64,000 nucleotides of DNA, taken from Enoplolaimus lenunculus. Lineage: Eukaryota; Nematoda; Enoplea; Enoplida; Thoracostomopsidae. Positions 11,001 through 20,954 of the stretch are shown here, piece after piece. The stretch's first letter is position 1; each line of letters starts with the position of its first letter. Under the pieces are notes generated by a model that made no database searches, was not told where the DNA came from, and saw only the letters and a list, made by a program, of their open reading frames with translations. Where the stretch lies: NCBI GenBank assembly GCA_030248215.1, contig JASANG010001975.1:140181-204180 (forward strand), written 5' to 3'. The translations under genes were made by a program, and so were the position numbers.

Positions 11001-12502
11001 ACCTAAGCGTTGATAAAATGAGTTCCTAAGACTAAGCCTAAGCCTAAGCCAAAGCAAAAAATGTAATCTAGAATCTAAACCTACTATTTTATACACCCAC
11101 CAGAAACCTGGACGCCCCTTCAAGTAACATGGGCTCTCTGCATTATAGCAGCAGTATAAAGTGCAAAAGTTATCAAGTAGATATGAAACAATTTTGGTTT
11201 GCAAAAGCAATGGAATGAAACATCTGCTTCGAACGATATAACTGAAAAACACTTAACACTGGGTAGATTTGAAAGCCTCAGCCGAAGATGGCCAAGTAAA
11301 CAAGGGATGGCAAAAAACATCTACAGCGTTTCAAAAATATATACTAGCAAACATGGGCTGATATAAAAATCAGGGTCGGAACGTTTTTCTGCTGAACTGC
11401 AATAAAGCATGCTTATTAAGCTTTAGACTAATTTTTTGCGTAGCCTTAGGCTTAACTATAAGATATGCACACTCTTACGCGAAAGCTTTAGGCTTAGAAA
11501 TATGCTTATACTACTGTTACTGGCGTGTTGTTTACACTGGCCCAAACATGTATTATTCATCGGCCCATGTAAACGATCAGGGGCGGAACGTTTCTCTGTG
11601 AGACTAGAAAACAGTAAGCTTAAGCTTTAGACTAATTTTTTTTGCTTGGCTAATAGGCTTAGGCTTAGAAATATGCTCATTCTTACGCTTACGCTTAGGC
11701 TTATTAGGCGTAGGCTTAGGAATATGCTCATTCTTACGCTTACGGTTAGGCTTATTAGGCGTAGGCTTAGGAATATGCTCATTCTTACGCTTACGGTTAG
11801 GCTTATTAGGCTTAGACTTAGGAATATGATTATAATACTGCTCCGCCCCTGTTGTTTACATTGGCCTATTCATCATACTTGTCGCCGCTTTCCAACCAAA
11901 TTCCTGTAAAACTCAAACTGTGTTTCGATGTAATTATAAATTTGAGACAACGTCATCTTTCGATCCCGAGTTGACTTAATCGCCATAGTTATCAGCGCAA
12001 CGTATGAAAATGCCGGCTTAGCAGTAGTATTCGTTGGTGTCTACAATCAAAATCTCAGTCAAATTTTGGTTTATATAATTTTAATGTTAAATATATACAG
12101 AACAACCGGACACATCCCTTCAATAAAACAAACATCCTCAATTGTTTTACGATTTCAATTCTATTGCATGATGCGCTGATCACCGTCCGAATGTTTTTGT
12201 AATACAATGATAAGGTCCCTACCTTACAATTTTTGCGTTTCATAACACTTGCCATGCCGTACTGTTCCGTCAGATATGTTGCAAAATATTTCGCCAAGAG
12301 AATACGTTTTTAGCTTGATCCCACGACGAATATATCATTTTAGAAGTTTTCAATGTAGGAACTATTGTGTTATCGAAGAAATTTAAACTGAACATGAGAA
12401 ATTCAATGAAAACTTCGATCATACCGTGCTTGTCACTTCATACTCTTGCGGATCGAGTTCAATTGAACGTTTCGACTCAGCTTCTGACGGTTGATTTGTA
12501 TC
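8068..12502 (-). CDS. FOXL2: FoxL2-like forkhead transcription factor, 5' end uncertain
   Basis: Nuclear winged-helix DNA-binding factor; FoxL2 is known for gonad and somatic roles in animals. Six exons read in phase: 12425-12502, 12223-12261, 11897-12040, 10153-10316, 9303-9450, 8068-8340 (stop TAA). The forkhead domain spans exons 3-4: [27 protein letters not shown], then [20 protein letters not shown] and KKGNYWTL. It is followed by GNFKRRRR joined across the splice to MKRPPR. The RRRRMKRP block after the domain is typical of FoxL2, which is why I chose this class. The normally conserved WTLDP reads WTLLP, and a few extra residues (CISSCD) lie before KKGNYWTL. The C-terminal exons are rich in Asn, Ser, Tyr and Gln. 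The exon at 10153 uses a TTTTAAG acceptor. I did not find the start codon; the 12425 exon opens in phase 0 after an acceptor, so at least one exon lies upstream. Confidence 0.88.
8500..9060. mobile_element. Repeat unit carrying an 18-19 bp minisatellite, copy 1
   Basis: About 8570-8830 is a degenerate tandem array of GGACAGTTGGAACAGCG-like units. Its borders (TGCCCACAACAAAAATAGTCC on one side, TTCCGGGTCAGCAAAG on the other), and a following GC-rich stretch with GCCGCCCCCAGACCCC, recur in reverse orientation around the array at 19160. This stretch lies in the FoxL2 intron 8341-9302. Confidence 0.6.
9515..9715. mobile_element. GC-rich MITE in a FoxL2 intron
   Basis: Ends CAGTGCCGGAGCAG and CTGCTTCGGCACTG form an inverted repeat. 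The interior shares CCCACCCTAACCGGTTGAAA with 40685-40705. It keeps the local minus frame open and so mimics an extended exon; the real exon boundary is at 9450. Confidence 0.6.
9851..10043. mobile_element. hAT-like MITE family 1
   Basis: Begins GGCTCATGTATAAAAG, then ACAACAGGGCCG; ends CCGCCCTGTTCTATATACAC. The interior has CCTAAGC-type units. It lies in the FoxL2 intron 9451-10152. Confidence 0.6.
10361..10748. mobile_element. MITE with TGGCTGGGTTTC ends and CTTAAGTAATTA arrays
   Basis: Inverted ends TGGCTGGGTTTCTGGAA and TTTCGGAAACCCAGCCA. The left interior is a tandem of about 26 bp built from TTATACTTAAGTAATTAC, itself palindromic; related TTAAGTA units recur near the right end. Sits inside the forkhead intron. 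Confidence 0.75.
10938..11143. mobile_element. hAT-like MITE family 2 with perfect 8-bp duplication
   Basis: Element 10946-11135 is flanked by CTCTGCAT on both sides (10938-10945 and 11136-11143). The interior has CCTAAGCCTAAGCC units, and the right end is GCCCCTTCAAGTAACATGGG. Confidence 0.8.
11356..11542. mobile_element. hAT-like MITE family 3
   Basis: Left GGCTGATATAAAAATCAGGG, right GTTGTTTACACTGGCCC; the interior has GCCTTAGGCTTAA and AGCTTTAGACTAATTTTTTG shared with other family-3 copies. Confidence 0.55.
11554..11874. mobile_element. hAT-like MITE family 3 with expanded internal tandem repeat
   Basis: Element 11562-11866 is flanked by perfect TATTCATC duplications (11554-11561, 11867-11874). 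Inverted ends GGCCCATGTAAACGATCAGG and CCTGTTGTTTACATTGGCC. Inside, a unit of about 54 bp (GTAGGCTTAGGAATATGCTC plus CATTCTTACGCTTACGG) is repeated three times. Confidence 0.8.
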
Positions 12503-12603
12503 CTAAAACATAGACGGCACCAGATAAAAATGTGGTGATTCGAATAGGGTATGATATTTATTTTATCTCTCCATTAGGGTGTGCCTGCCCTCTGATATTC
12601 GTT

Positions 12604-12909
12604 AACTGCAGTGATCCGAATAAGAAGCGGAGGTCTGATATGTAGTTGGCCTCGCCAGAGGGTACCCGCTGTTATTCGGTTGCGGACTGTTATTTATTTT
12701 GAACCGCTTTAAAGTTTCGAACTCAATTTTCTCGGGCTTGGAGTCATTTATGCGTTATAATAAGGGATAATTGACATTTATGGACTCTAATTAGGGTTTA
12801 GGGACTCTATCCGCTTACGGACTCTTATTAGGTATACAGACTCCTATTGATTGGGACACAAAATGGGGACCCCCTTTTATTACCCCCTCTTATTCGGGTC
12901 TCTACAGTA
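12604..12909. mobile_element. Tc1/mariner-like MITE (CTGTAGTGACCC family), diverged
   Basis: Left ACTGCAGTGATCCGAATAAG and right CTTATTCGGGTCTCTACAGT are inverted repeats of the family seen whole at 15990. Inside are the family's AGTCC.TA-type short units. Confidence 0.5.
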
Positions 12910-12951
12910 CGGACTGTTGTTTATTTTTAACCAAAGCATTTTTGTTATTTA

Positions 12952-13082
12952 AACCGCAAAAAATAGTGAGTCAAATTGAGTCGAATATGACTCAGCCGGA
13001 ATGGAATTTTGACTCAGTTTGTGTAGTCAGGAAAAGCCTATTTCGGAGAGAGTCAATTTGACTTAGCATTTTTTGCAGTGTA
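12952..13082. mobile_element. MITE with CACTGCAAAAAATGGTGAGTC ends, short copy
   Basis: CCGCAAAAAATAGTGAGTC at the left and GACTTAGCATTTTTTGCAGTG at the right are inverted; between them are repeats of the GACTC motif. Confidence 0.6.
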
Positions 13083-13512
13083 TGCCGTGTCCGTTAAATC
13101 TTTTTCTAGATTTATTTTAGTTTATATGGGTTGTCTGAGTGCCTGTTTATCAACGTAGGCTATTCTGCTAACGTATCTTTTCTACTCTAATTTGGACTTA
13201 TGAACTCTATCCACCAACGGACCCTAATTAGGGATATAGGCTCATATTGATTGAGACTCAAAATCCAAAGCCATTCTTACCGGATCGCTAATGTAAAAAC
13301 AGAAAACCGTCGAAAGATTTTCCAAAATTGCGGCTTTGTAAACGTTGTGGGATCTAACAATTGTTTGCAGAAAATATACAAACTTTAAGTTCTTATGCTT
13401 TGATGGCCACCTAATGACCAGGTACGAAAGATTCCAGTAGACCTTTGAGAAAGTTCCAGTTACACTTCGCCTACTTAAAAATGCGTCGTACGTGTTCAAG
13501 TTATGTGTAGGT
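13083..13512. other. No gene supported
   Basis: Upstream of the FoxL2 exons. A minus-strand open stretch at about 13440-13497 ends before a GTCTAC and might be an upstream FoxL2 exon, but it has no recognisable residues. Confidence 0.35.
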
Positions 13513-13781
13513 CAGGGTGCAACCGAAAATACAGTTTACCGGAAACGGAACCGGAATATGAAAAAGCGAAATCTACCTTCGATGGTTTATTTTTTGGCGA
13601 TTGCCAAGGTTTGCATTACTGTACTAATGAAATATAGTTAATTTTTATCGTCATTTTGTAGCAAAATATCTTAATTTTCACCGACCAAATTTTAATACCG
13701 GAAACAATATATTGGAACCGGAACTGGAAGGTGAAAAAATGCCGGAACCGGAACCGAAACCGGAATTCCGGTTGCACCTTG
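13513..13781. mobile_element. CCGGTT-type MITE
   Basis: CAGGGTGCAACCG at the left and CGGTTGCACCTTGG at the right. Next to each end are runs of GGAACCGGAA/TTCCGGTTCC units; the centre is AT-rich. Confidence 0.7.
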
Positions 13782-13937
13782 GTGTAAGCAGGTATATTCA
13801 TCCTTTTAAATGAAAGTGTTGACAGGCTGGTTCGCTTGCATTTAAGGCTTATTTATCCGAAGCTGCAAAGTTTCGCCAGATCCAATGTGTTCCATACATT
13901 AAACTGGATTAAGAATCGTAATTTTCAGTTTCAAACA

Positions 13938-14452
13938 ATGGCTGGGTTTCTGAAACCGTACTTAAGTATGTGCTAAGCAATTACTTAGTCGTTTTGTCGT
14001 TTTTATAACCGTACTTAAGTTTAAGTAATTACAGTAGTGACCCAAATATGAGGGTGTGGGGTAATATGAGAGGGGAACCCCATTTTGAGTCCCAATCAAT
14101 AGGAGTCCGTATTTCTAATAAGAGTCCAGAAGCGAACAGAGTTCCTTAAATCGTAATTAGAGTCCATGAAGGTCAGTTACTCCTACACTACAGTACATAA
14201 GTCACTTACTAAGTTTGATATATTACAGAGTAACAGTTCAGGCATTACTAGTTTTGGCCTAATTAAAATTAACTCGTGATACCTCTTTAATATAAAGCAA
14301 AAACTATAGCTTTTCTGCTTTTATTGTTTCTCACGTCTGGCGTTTATTTGTATTTGCACAAAAAATTAAGTATTTACTTTAAGTCGGCTACTTAAGTAAT
14401 TGCTTAATAACTGAAGCTAATACTTAATTATGATCTTGGAAACCCAACCAAT
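13938..14452. mobile_element. MITE with TGGCTGGGTTTC ends, interrupted
   Basis: ATGGCTGGGTTTCTGAAACC at the left and GGAAACCCAACCAAT at the right, as at 10361. A mariner-like element at 14030-14197 is inserted among its CTTAAGTAATTA units. Confidence 0.65.
14030..14197. mobile_element. Tc1/mariner-like MITE nested in the 13938 element
   Basis: Starts ACAGTAGTGACCCAAATATG, contains AGTCCCAATCAATAGGAGTC, and ends CTACACTACAGTA. Confidence 0.55.
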
Positions 14453-14488
14453 ATCTAACCTTGGTATACAATACATATGCGTATGAAC

Positions 14489-14876
14489 CAGGATGCAACC
14501 GGACATCCGGTTCTGGTAGGGAAATCCGGTATTTTTCACTATCCGGTTCCGGTAAAAAATCGGAATTTTCCGGTATTTTCGGTATTGAAAATTGTGCTCT
14601 TTCGGAAATTTACGAAGAATTTTTACATTATTCTAACTTATTTTTCTTAAATTGTCCGAGCGTGTATTGCTAAAATTTTCAATTTGTGCCATACTACATA
14701 ATTTATAATACGTTTCCAGCTACTACATTTTTTTCAGGATTTTGGCATTATAAAATAGCGTTAAAAATTTTTTTCGGTAACAAGTATTTTTTGTTTTCCG
14801 GCTTCGGTTCCGGTTCCGGTATTTTTTAACTTTCAGGTTACGGTTACGGTATTTTATAGTTCCGGTTGCACCCTGG
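14489..14876. mobile_element. CCGGTT-type MITE
   Basis: CCAGGATGCAACCGGA at the left and CCGGTTGCACCCTGG at the right; the flanking interior has TCCGGTTCTGG and GGTTCCGGTTCCGG runs on either side of an AT-rich core. Confidence 0.7.
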
Positions 14877-15072
14877 TATGAACCCAATGAAACAATTTGA
14901 AATTATGCATATTCTGTGTATACTTTGTTGCAAAACACCAAACTTTGGCGAATTTGTTCCTGTTTTTTTAGGTTTGATCGATTAATATTAATTGCGTTTT
15001 TTAGTTACACCAGGTATATTATCACGGAATAAAAGTGAACGCATATATCACTTTTGTTGTTGAAAGCAGCGA

Positions 15073-15279
15073 CCAATGCAAAGAACAGCGGCGGAACAGT
15101 ATTATAAGCATATGCCTAAGCCTAAGCCGCCAATGTAAAGAACAGTGGCGAAACAGTGTTAAAAGCATATTTCTAAGCCTAAGCCTAAGTTAAAGCTGAG
15201 CAAAAAATTTGTCGTAAGCTTAAGCTTACTCTATTCTAGTCCCACAGAAAAACTCTCCGCCCCTGATTTTTACATCGGC
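15073..15279. mobile_element. Two overlapping hAT-like MITE family-3 copies
   Basis: A truncated left end (GACCAATGCAAAGAACAGCG) runs into a second complete copy starting at 15128 (GCCAATGTAAAGAACAGTGG) and ending CCCCTGATTTTTACATCGG. Confidence 0.6.
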
Positions 15280-15541
15280 TAAAGCAGCGTTAAACTTTAA
15301 TATTTCTTTTCGACAACTACAACGACAACACCTTGCTTACCAAAGTTGTATTATCCTTTGCAATAACAACAAGCGGTATTCGACAATCAATAAAATCATC
15401 TCTTGAATTACATCGAGGTACAAAACTGTGTTGTATTTGTTGTAATTCCATTGTTTGCGTATAAAAAACGTTGCGTTTAATTGCAATTAAAATTAACCTG
15501 AAGTTAAAAAATAATTTCTGCAATATACAGGCGGTATTTAA

Positions 15542-15772
15542 CCAGGGTGTAACCGGATACATGTTTCCGCGTCCGTGTACGGCACACTGAAAATTATAAT
15601 GAGTTGAATAATCAACTCAACCGGTAAATATATGCACGACTCAATTGTGTTCATAGAAGAAACATTTTTGAAAGTTTTATACTTCAATATTCATTCTCCG
15701 TTTCCATTTCATTTTGATTACTTTCAATTTCCGTTTCCGTTATTTTTACTATCCGTTTACACCAACGTTTCG
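15542..15772. mobile_element. CCGGTT-type MITE, CCGTTTCC variant
   Basis: Left CAGGGTGTAACCGGA; right CCGTTTACACC preceded by TTTCCGTTTCCG units; it shares the TTTGAAAGTTTTATACTTCAAT core in reverse with the elements at 36958 and 39381. Confidence 0.5.
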
Positions 15773-15989
15773 TTTTTTTTTTGAAAAAATGCATTGTTTA
15801 GGTAAAAAATTTGTGTAACACTAATGGTATGGTTATGACTATTGGAAAAACGAATAATTAATATTAGTTTTTGACAATGTTGCTGGCAAAATGTGTCGGC
15901 GGTTGGTGTCTAACAAATCAGATTTGTCGATAATCAGCCCGGATGAAACAAGATATCCAACTTCGGCAATAATTATCTTCCGGCATTGG

Positions 15990-16387
15990 TACTGTAGTGA
16001 CCCAAATTAGAGGGGAAGGATAATAAGAGGGCGGTCTCTATTATGAGTCCCAATCAATTGGAGTCCGGATCCATAATAAGTGTGCGTAAGCGGATAGAGT
16101 CCCTAAAGCCTATTTAGAGTCCATAAATGTCAATTACAACTAATTGTTGCGCATATACGACTCCAGCACCAAATACAGTTTAGTTCGAAACTTTAAAGCG
16201 TACTTAAGTTTTGAAAGTACATTCCTAAAGTATAACCTTGCGTTATCGCTCGAATATATATCAGTAATGAAGGGCGGCGGAGCGTGGGTTAAAAATAAAT
16301 AACAGTCCGTAACCGAATAATGGGGAGGGGGTACCGTCAGAGGCCAAATAAATATTAGTCCCCCCTCTTATTCAGGTCACTACAGTA
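15990..16387. mobile_element. Tc1/mariner-like MITE, near complete
   Basis: TA-flanked inverted ends CTGTAGTGACCCAAATTAG and TTATTCAGGTCACTACAG. The interior has AGTCCCAATCAATTGGAGTC and, further in, GGGTTAAAAATAAATAACAG, shared with the copies at 20178 and 37324. Confidence 0.7.
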
Positions 16388-16736
16388 CACTGGTTAGTCC
16401 AGGCTATAAGTAGGGGCACCCAGTCCAATGCCCCCAACAGGAAACAAAACTGTAATTAACAATTTTACATATATACTACTATTAAAACTGCGTTTGGCTG
16501 CTCTCTCGCTTAACTTTCACATGGTTTTCGCTGCAAATGCCTCATTCCACTTCTGTTTAAGCATAAGTTTACCGGATATTTAAAGCTTTGTATGCAGTAT
16601 TAAGCGTTGGCATTTGAAATTCCTTTGCCTTCATACCTGTGAAAACTTTGCCTATTATAACTACATTGAGTTTTTGATAATCTCTGATTACATCTGCTTA
16701 ATTCTCTCACAACCAAAAAATCAAAAACGAAATTTG
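16388..16736. other. No gene or repeat recognised
   Basis: AT-rich sequence with stops in all frames and no terminal-repeat signature. Confidence 0.4.
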
Positions 16737-16890
16737 ACCCATGTATAGATCAGAGGCAAGACGTTTTACCACGAGACTGCAACAGAGTAAGCTTAAGCTT
16801 AAGCTTTCTCGCTATTTTTTTGTTTTAGGCTATGCTTGGTTTAGGAATATGCCTATACTACTGTTACAACCCTGTTGTTTACATTGTCTT
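16737..16890. mobile_element. hAT-like MITE family 1/3
   Basis: Left CCCATGTATAGATCAGAGGC, interior AGCTTAAGCTTAAGC, right CCTGTTGTTTACATTGTC. Confidence 0.55.
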
Positions 16891-17459
16891 GAAATTTAAA
16901 CGCGATTTGTGTGCACGTTGGAATGCCACCCATCGACTCGACAATTCGTAGCCAATCATTGTGATTTGGAATAGGTAAAGGCTTAGGATTACGTTTAAGA
17001 TTATCTTTACATTTATTCATAACCTATAGGATACTGTTGGTCTGCAAGTTGTCGGTTGACGAATTGTCGTAGATTCCCCTGTACCACACAAGGAATGCAC
17101 TTCAAGCTTCTGTTTCATAGTAGAACACTGTTCGGAAAAACTGTATAGGAACTTTTCCGTTTTCTTCTTTTCAGATGGCATTTGCTCAAAAATGGTCATT
17201 TTTTGAATATTTTTTACACATTTAAGGTTTTTTGACCTCTGATCATATTTACAAAAATTTGAATTTTTGAATGATTCGATTTTATAGTTGAAATGGTCTT
17301 CTCAGTGAACAAATGAAATTTTTATCAAAAGTTGGACAATTTGTATACTACTTAACGCAGCTCAGGACGCTGAATAATATGATGCTAAACGTGTCCCTTA
17401 TAAACCCACTATGGCTTCTGAGTTCAGTTCAAATAACTTATTTGGCACTCTCCGGAAGA

Positions 17460-17826
17460 ACATTTGACCTCCGGCTCTGACAAAAAATGGACATCGGTCT
17501 CCGGCAGAAAATCGACATCCGGCTCCGGCTCCTGTGAGATTTCTGCCGCTGGTTCCAGCAATTTTGGTAGTGCAATTTTTCATAGTTTTACAAAATTTTA
17601 CACCTTTGGTGCGTTTCGTTGTAATTTTTGGTACGTTAAGGTATAAAATGTCGAGATTTCGTAAAAAAACAAGCGTAGAACCAAAAGATTTAACAACACC
17701 TTACAGATGTTTGTTAAATTTAGCAAATTGAACATCGTGTTTTACCTACATAAATTCACCTCATCTCTGGCTCCGGCAAATTTTTTACCTCCGGCTCCGG
17801 TATTTTTCACATCCGGTTGCACCTTG
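17460..17826. mobile_element. CCGGCTCCGG-type MITE
   Basis: The left side has CCTCCGGCTCTGAC and CCGGCTCCGGCTCC runs; the right side has CCTCCGGCTCCGG, ending in ATCCGGTTGCACCTT. It keeps frames open on both strands without being coding. Confidence 0.5.
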
Positions 17827-18228
17827 AAATACGAGGTTGTTACACTCTCTATGACGTTTTCAGAGTGAAACAAACGTTTTGGTAGCTGGGGCTTGCGAAA
17901 CAATGCTGTTACGCTTAGTGAATCTAAAATTTAAATGATTTTGAAACAAAAAAATATCAGCCAGCACATCCTGGCACGAGCTGAGCACACTGTAAAGCTA
18001 AAAGCGATCAATAACTAAAATCTGATGCCAACAAAAACAACATTTTTTCCCTCTACGAATGTCGGTCGTATCTTTAAATCGAGTGAATCTTTTTCGTTCT
18101 ACGCCGAACTTTAATATTAATTTTGCGATGAAAAATTGCTAAGTAACAAAAAAAAATTGGCATTTCAGAAGAACATTGCTTAAAAGCATGGCATATTTGT
18201 GATCGTTTTCAATACCTTACATCTTAAA
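17827..18228. other. No gene or repeat recognised
   Basis: AT-rich, with stops in all frames. Confidence 0.4.
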
Positions 18229-18422
18229 GCCAATTTTACTTTAAGGGTCGTAACAGTAGGTTAAGCGTATTCGAAAGTCTAAGCCTCAGCGTTATCCTTG
18301 CAAAAATGTGTTCCTAAGCCTAAGCCTAAGCCTACGCAAAAAATAATAGTCTTGAAACTAAACCTACTCTTTTATAGACCAACCAGAAACCTGAACGTTC
18401 CTTAAAGTAATAAACATGGGCC
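18229..18422. mobile_element. hAT-like MITE family 2
   Basis: Left GCCAATTTTACTTTAAGGG, internal CCTAAGCCTAAGCCTAAGCC, right GTAATAAACATGGGCC. Confidence 0.65.
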
Positions 18423-18892
18423 CATCGTAATGATGCAGATTTACGTCAAATCGGGCCACGTGGGTGGTGCACGTTTGTTCGTTCCATAGCAATTTTTTGT
18501 CTTTCTGCGAATATTTAGAGCGTCGTTTGTATATGAGTTATGACATCCATGCACACCCCTCATAAATTGTTTACCCCCCCCCCCCAAGATAGTTGAACCG
18601 GTAATCGACCTGGATTAATTTTGTCACAACCAAAAATTGCCAAGAAAATATTATAAATTCAAAAATTTAACACTAAAGTTTCGTGTGGCTTCTGGTTCGC
18701 GTCTCTCCGACGTTTTTAAAGGCCATTGGTAGGTTTAGTCATATAACTTTCGTGTGAGTCACACAAACAAAGCCTACTGAACCCCATATCTATTGAGAAT
18801 GTGTGGGGTAGGGCACTTTTTACTTTCTTTTGGGGGGTGCGGCACCCGTGACCCCCCCGTGCAAGGGACGCTGAGGCTGAGCCCTGATATGC

Positions 18893-19057
18893 TCTACGGG
18901 ACTACACAAATTGAGTCAAATCAGACTCCACCAGAGTCAAATTCGACTCACTTAGTCGCACGTTTGACTCTGGCAGAGTCGAATTTGACTCATTTTGTGT
19001 AGTCCCGTAGAGCCAATTTCGGAGGGAGTCAATTTGACTCACCATTTTTTGCAGTGC
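18893..19057. mobile_element. MITE of the GTGAGTCAAATTGACTC family
   Basis: Dense GAGTCAAATT/AATTTGACTC units in both orientations, ending CACCATTTTTTGCAGTG. The left outer end is missing or diverged. Confidence 0.55.
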
Positions 19058-19069
19058 ATCCTGCTTAGG

Positions 19070-19445
19070 ATTTCCTGAACTTGTGGGGGTCAGGGGGGCG
19101 GGAGCCCCCAGAAAATACAATTAAAGCAAATATATCTATGAAGAAAGGCTTTTCCTTGTTGTGGGCCCAGCTGTCCTTCTGTACCAACTGTCCTGCTGTC
19201 CAACAGTCTTGTTGTCTTAACAGTCCCGTCGTCCCGACGGTCCGCTGTCCCAATTATTACGCTTTCCCAACCCAACTGTCCCGCTGTCCCAACTGTCCCG
19301 CTGTCCAAACTGTCCTGCTGTCCCAAGTGTCCGGCTGTCGTAACTGTCCCGCTGTCTCAACTGTCCCGCTGTACCAACTGTCCCCACTATCCCAATTATA
19401 TTTGTTATGTGTATATACTCGTAATACATTGCTGTCCCGGAAAAA
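19070..19445. mobile_element. Repeat unit carrying an 18-19 bp minisatellite, copy 2
   Basis: The array at 19160-19395 is built from CAACTGTCCCGCTGTCC units. On one side are TTGTTGTGGGCCCAGC and the GC-rich GGGAGCCCCCAG block; on the other is TTGCTGTCCCGGAAAAATG. This is the reverse-strand arrangement of the 8500 copy. Confidence 0.6.
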
Positions 19446-19865
19446 TGAAACGACCTCTAAGGTAACACTGGCCGCAGCTGTCACGGACACTGTCAGTACA
19501 AATTGGTGACTTGTACACCAAGGCCTAACACTTCGCCAGCATTGATTTTTACACAAAACTTCTACATGATTTATCAGTGACCACAAACCCAGAGAAAAAT
19601 CAAACTATGAAACTTCGGTCGAAATTCGACTTATCTTTTTCAAAAAGATGGCATCAAACAACATCATCAGTTTAAAATGTTTTTAATATTGAATAATAAT
19701 GAATATTGTATAAATAACACAAAGGAAATCAAGGCGACGATCTGGCGAAGTTGAAAATTGCAAACGCCGCGCGTTAATAGTTTTAGCACTAAAAAGTGAA
19801 ATTTGCAGGCGTTTTATTGTCGCTCTAATGTGACGGAGGGTGTTCAAATGGCTGGAAACCATTAG

Positions 19866-20157
19866 GCCTATGTAAATAACACGGGCGGAACAGTATTAAA
19901 AGCATATTTCTAAGCCTAAAGCCTAAGCGTAAGAATGAGTTTATTCCAAAGCATAAAGCCTTTTATACTTGTGTTGCAGTATGAGTTTCTGCTTAAAGAA
20001 CATGACCAATGTAAAGAACAGGGGTGGAACAGTATTATAAGCATATTTCTAAGCGTAAGCTTAAGCCTAAGCCAAGCAAAAAATTAGTCAAAAGCTTAAA
20101 GCATACTCTATTGCAGTCCCACAGAAAAACTTTCCGCCCTTGATGTTTACATGGGCC
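19866..20157. mobile_element. hAT-like MITE family 3: truncated copy plus complete copy
   Basis: A left end at 19866 (GGCCTATGTAAATAACACGG) breaks off near 19985. A full copy then runs from GACCAATGTAAAGAACAGGG at 20003 to GATGTTTACATGGGCC. Confidence 0.6.
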
Positions 20158-20177
20158 AAAACTTTAAATATGTATTC

Positions 20178-20602
20178 ACCCGAATAAGAGGGGGACAATA
20201 AGGGGGGGTCCCCATTTTGAGTCCCGATCAAAAGGAGTCCGTATCCCTAATAAAAGTCCGTAAGCGGATATAGTCCCTAAACCCTAATTAGAATCCATAA
20301 ATGTCAATTATCCCTGATTGTAGCGCATAAATGACTGCAGGTCCAAATAATTTGACTTCGAAACTTTAAAGCGTACTTAAGTTTTGAAAGTACATTCCAA
20401 CGTATAACCTTGCATTATCGCTCAAGCTATTGACACAACTCAAACAAACATTTAATTCAACGGATCGTTGCAGTACCGGATATATATCAGTAACGAAGGG
20501 TGGCGGAGCGTGGGTTAAAAATAAATAACAGTCCGTAACCGAATAACAAGGGGGGTACCCTCTGGAGAGGCCAAATAAATATCAGTCCCCCCTCTTATTC
20601 GG
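20178..20602. mobile_element. Tc1/mariner-like MITE, ends trimmed
   Basis: ACCCGAATAAGAGGGGG at the left and CCCCCTCTTATTCGG at the right; the interior matches the copy at 15990. Confidence 0.65.
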
Positions 20603-20775
20603 AAACGATGCGCCATGTCGGATTATTATTTAGGCAGTAAATTTTTTCAAATACCCAGTTCTAAAAATTTCCGTAAATGCTGCAACCATACACAAAAAAT
20701 TGTCTTGGAATTATACACGACTGTGTTTAATTTTCAAGACTAAAATGTTTTTAGAATTTCACACGTTAATAGTCT

Positions 20776-20817
20776 GGCCGATGTTACTTAAAGGGGCGTC
20801 CAGGTTTCTGGTGAGTT
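20776..20817. mobile_element. Family-2 MITE solo end
   Basis: GGCCGATGTTACTTAAAGGG followed by the GTCCAGGTTTCTGGTG block only. Confidence 0.5.
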
Positions 20818-20954
20818 AAAACATTAATAATTTCTTATATTCAGAAACTTTGAAGTGTATGCCAATTTATAGATAGAGGCTGCTGACAAGCCGAATGTGG
20901 AAAAACTAGGTTCAGGACTGGACGCACAAATGTACTGCACACAAGTTTTCCTTT

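Noticed and set aside
17398-17646. Ser/Gly-rich short protein at the CCGGCTCCGG repeat
   Set aside because: The frame follows from the simple repeat and appears wherever this MITE dialect occurs.
19257-19586. Protein-coding frames across the CAACTGTCC array
   Set aside because: Open frames occur on both strands because the unit lacks stops; no family signature.
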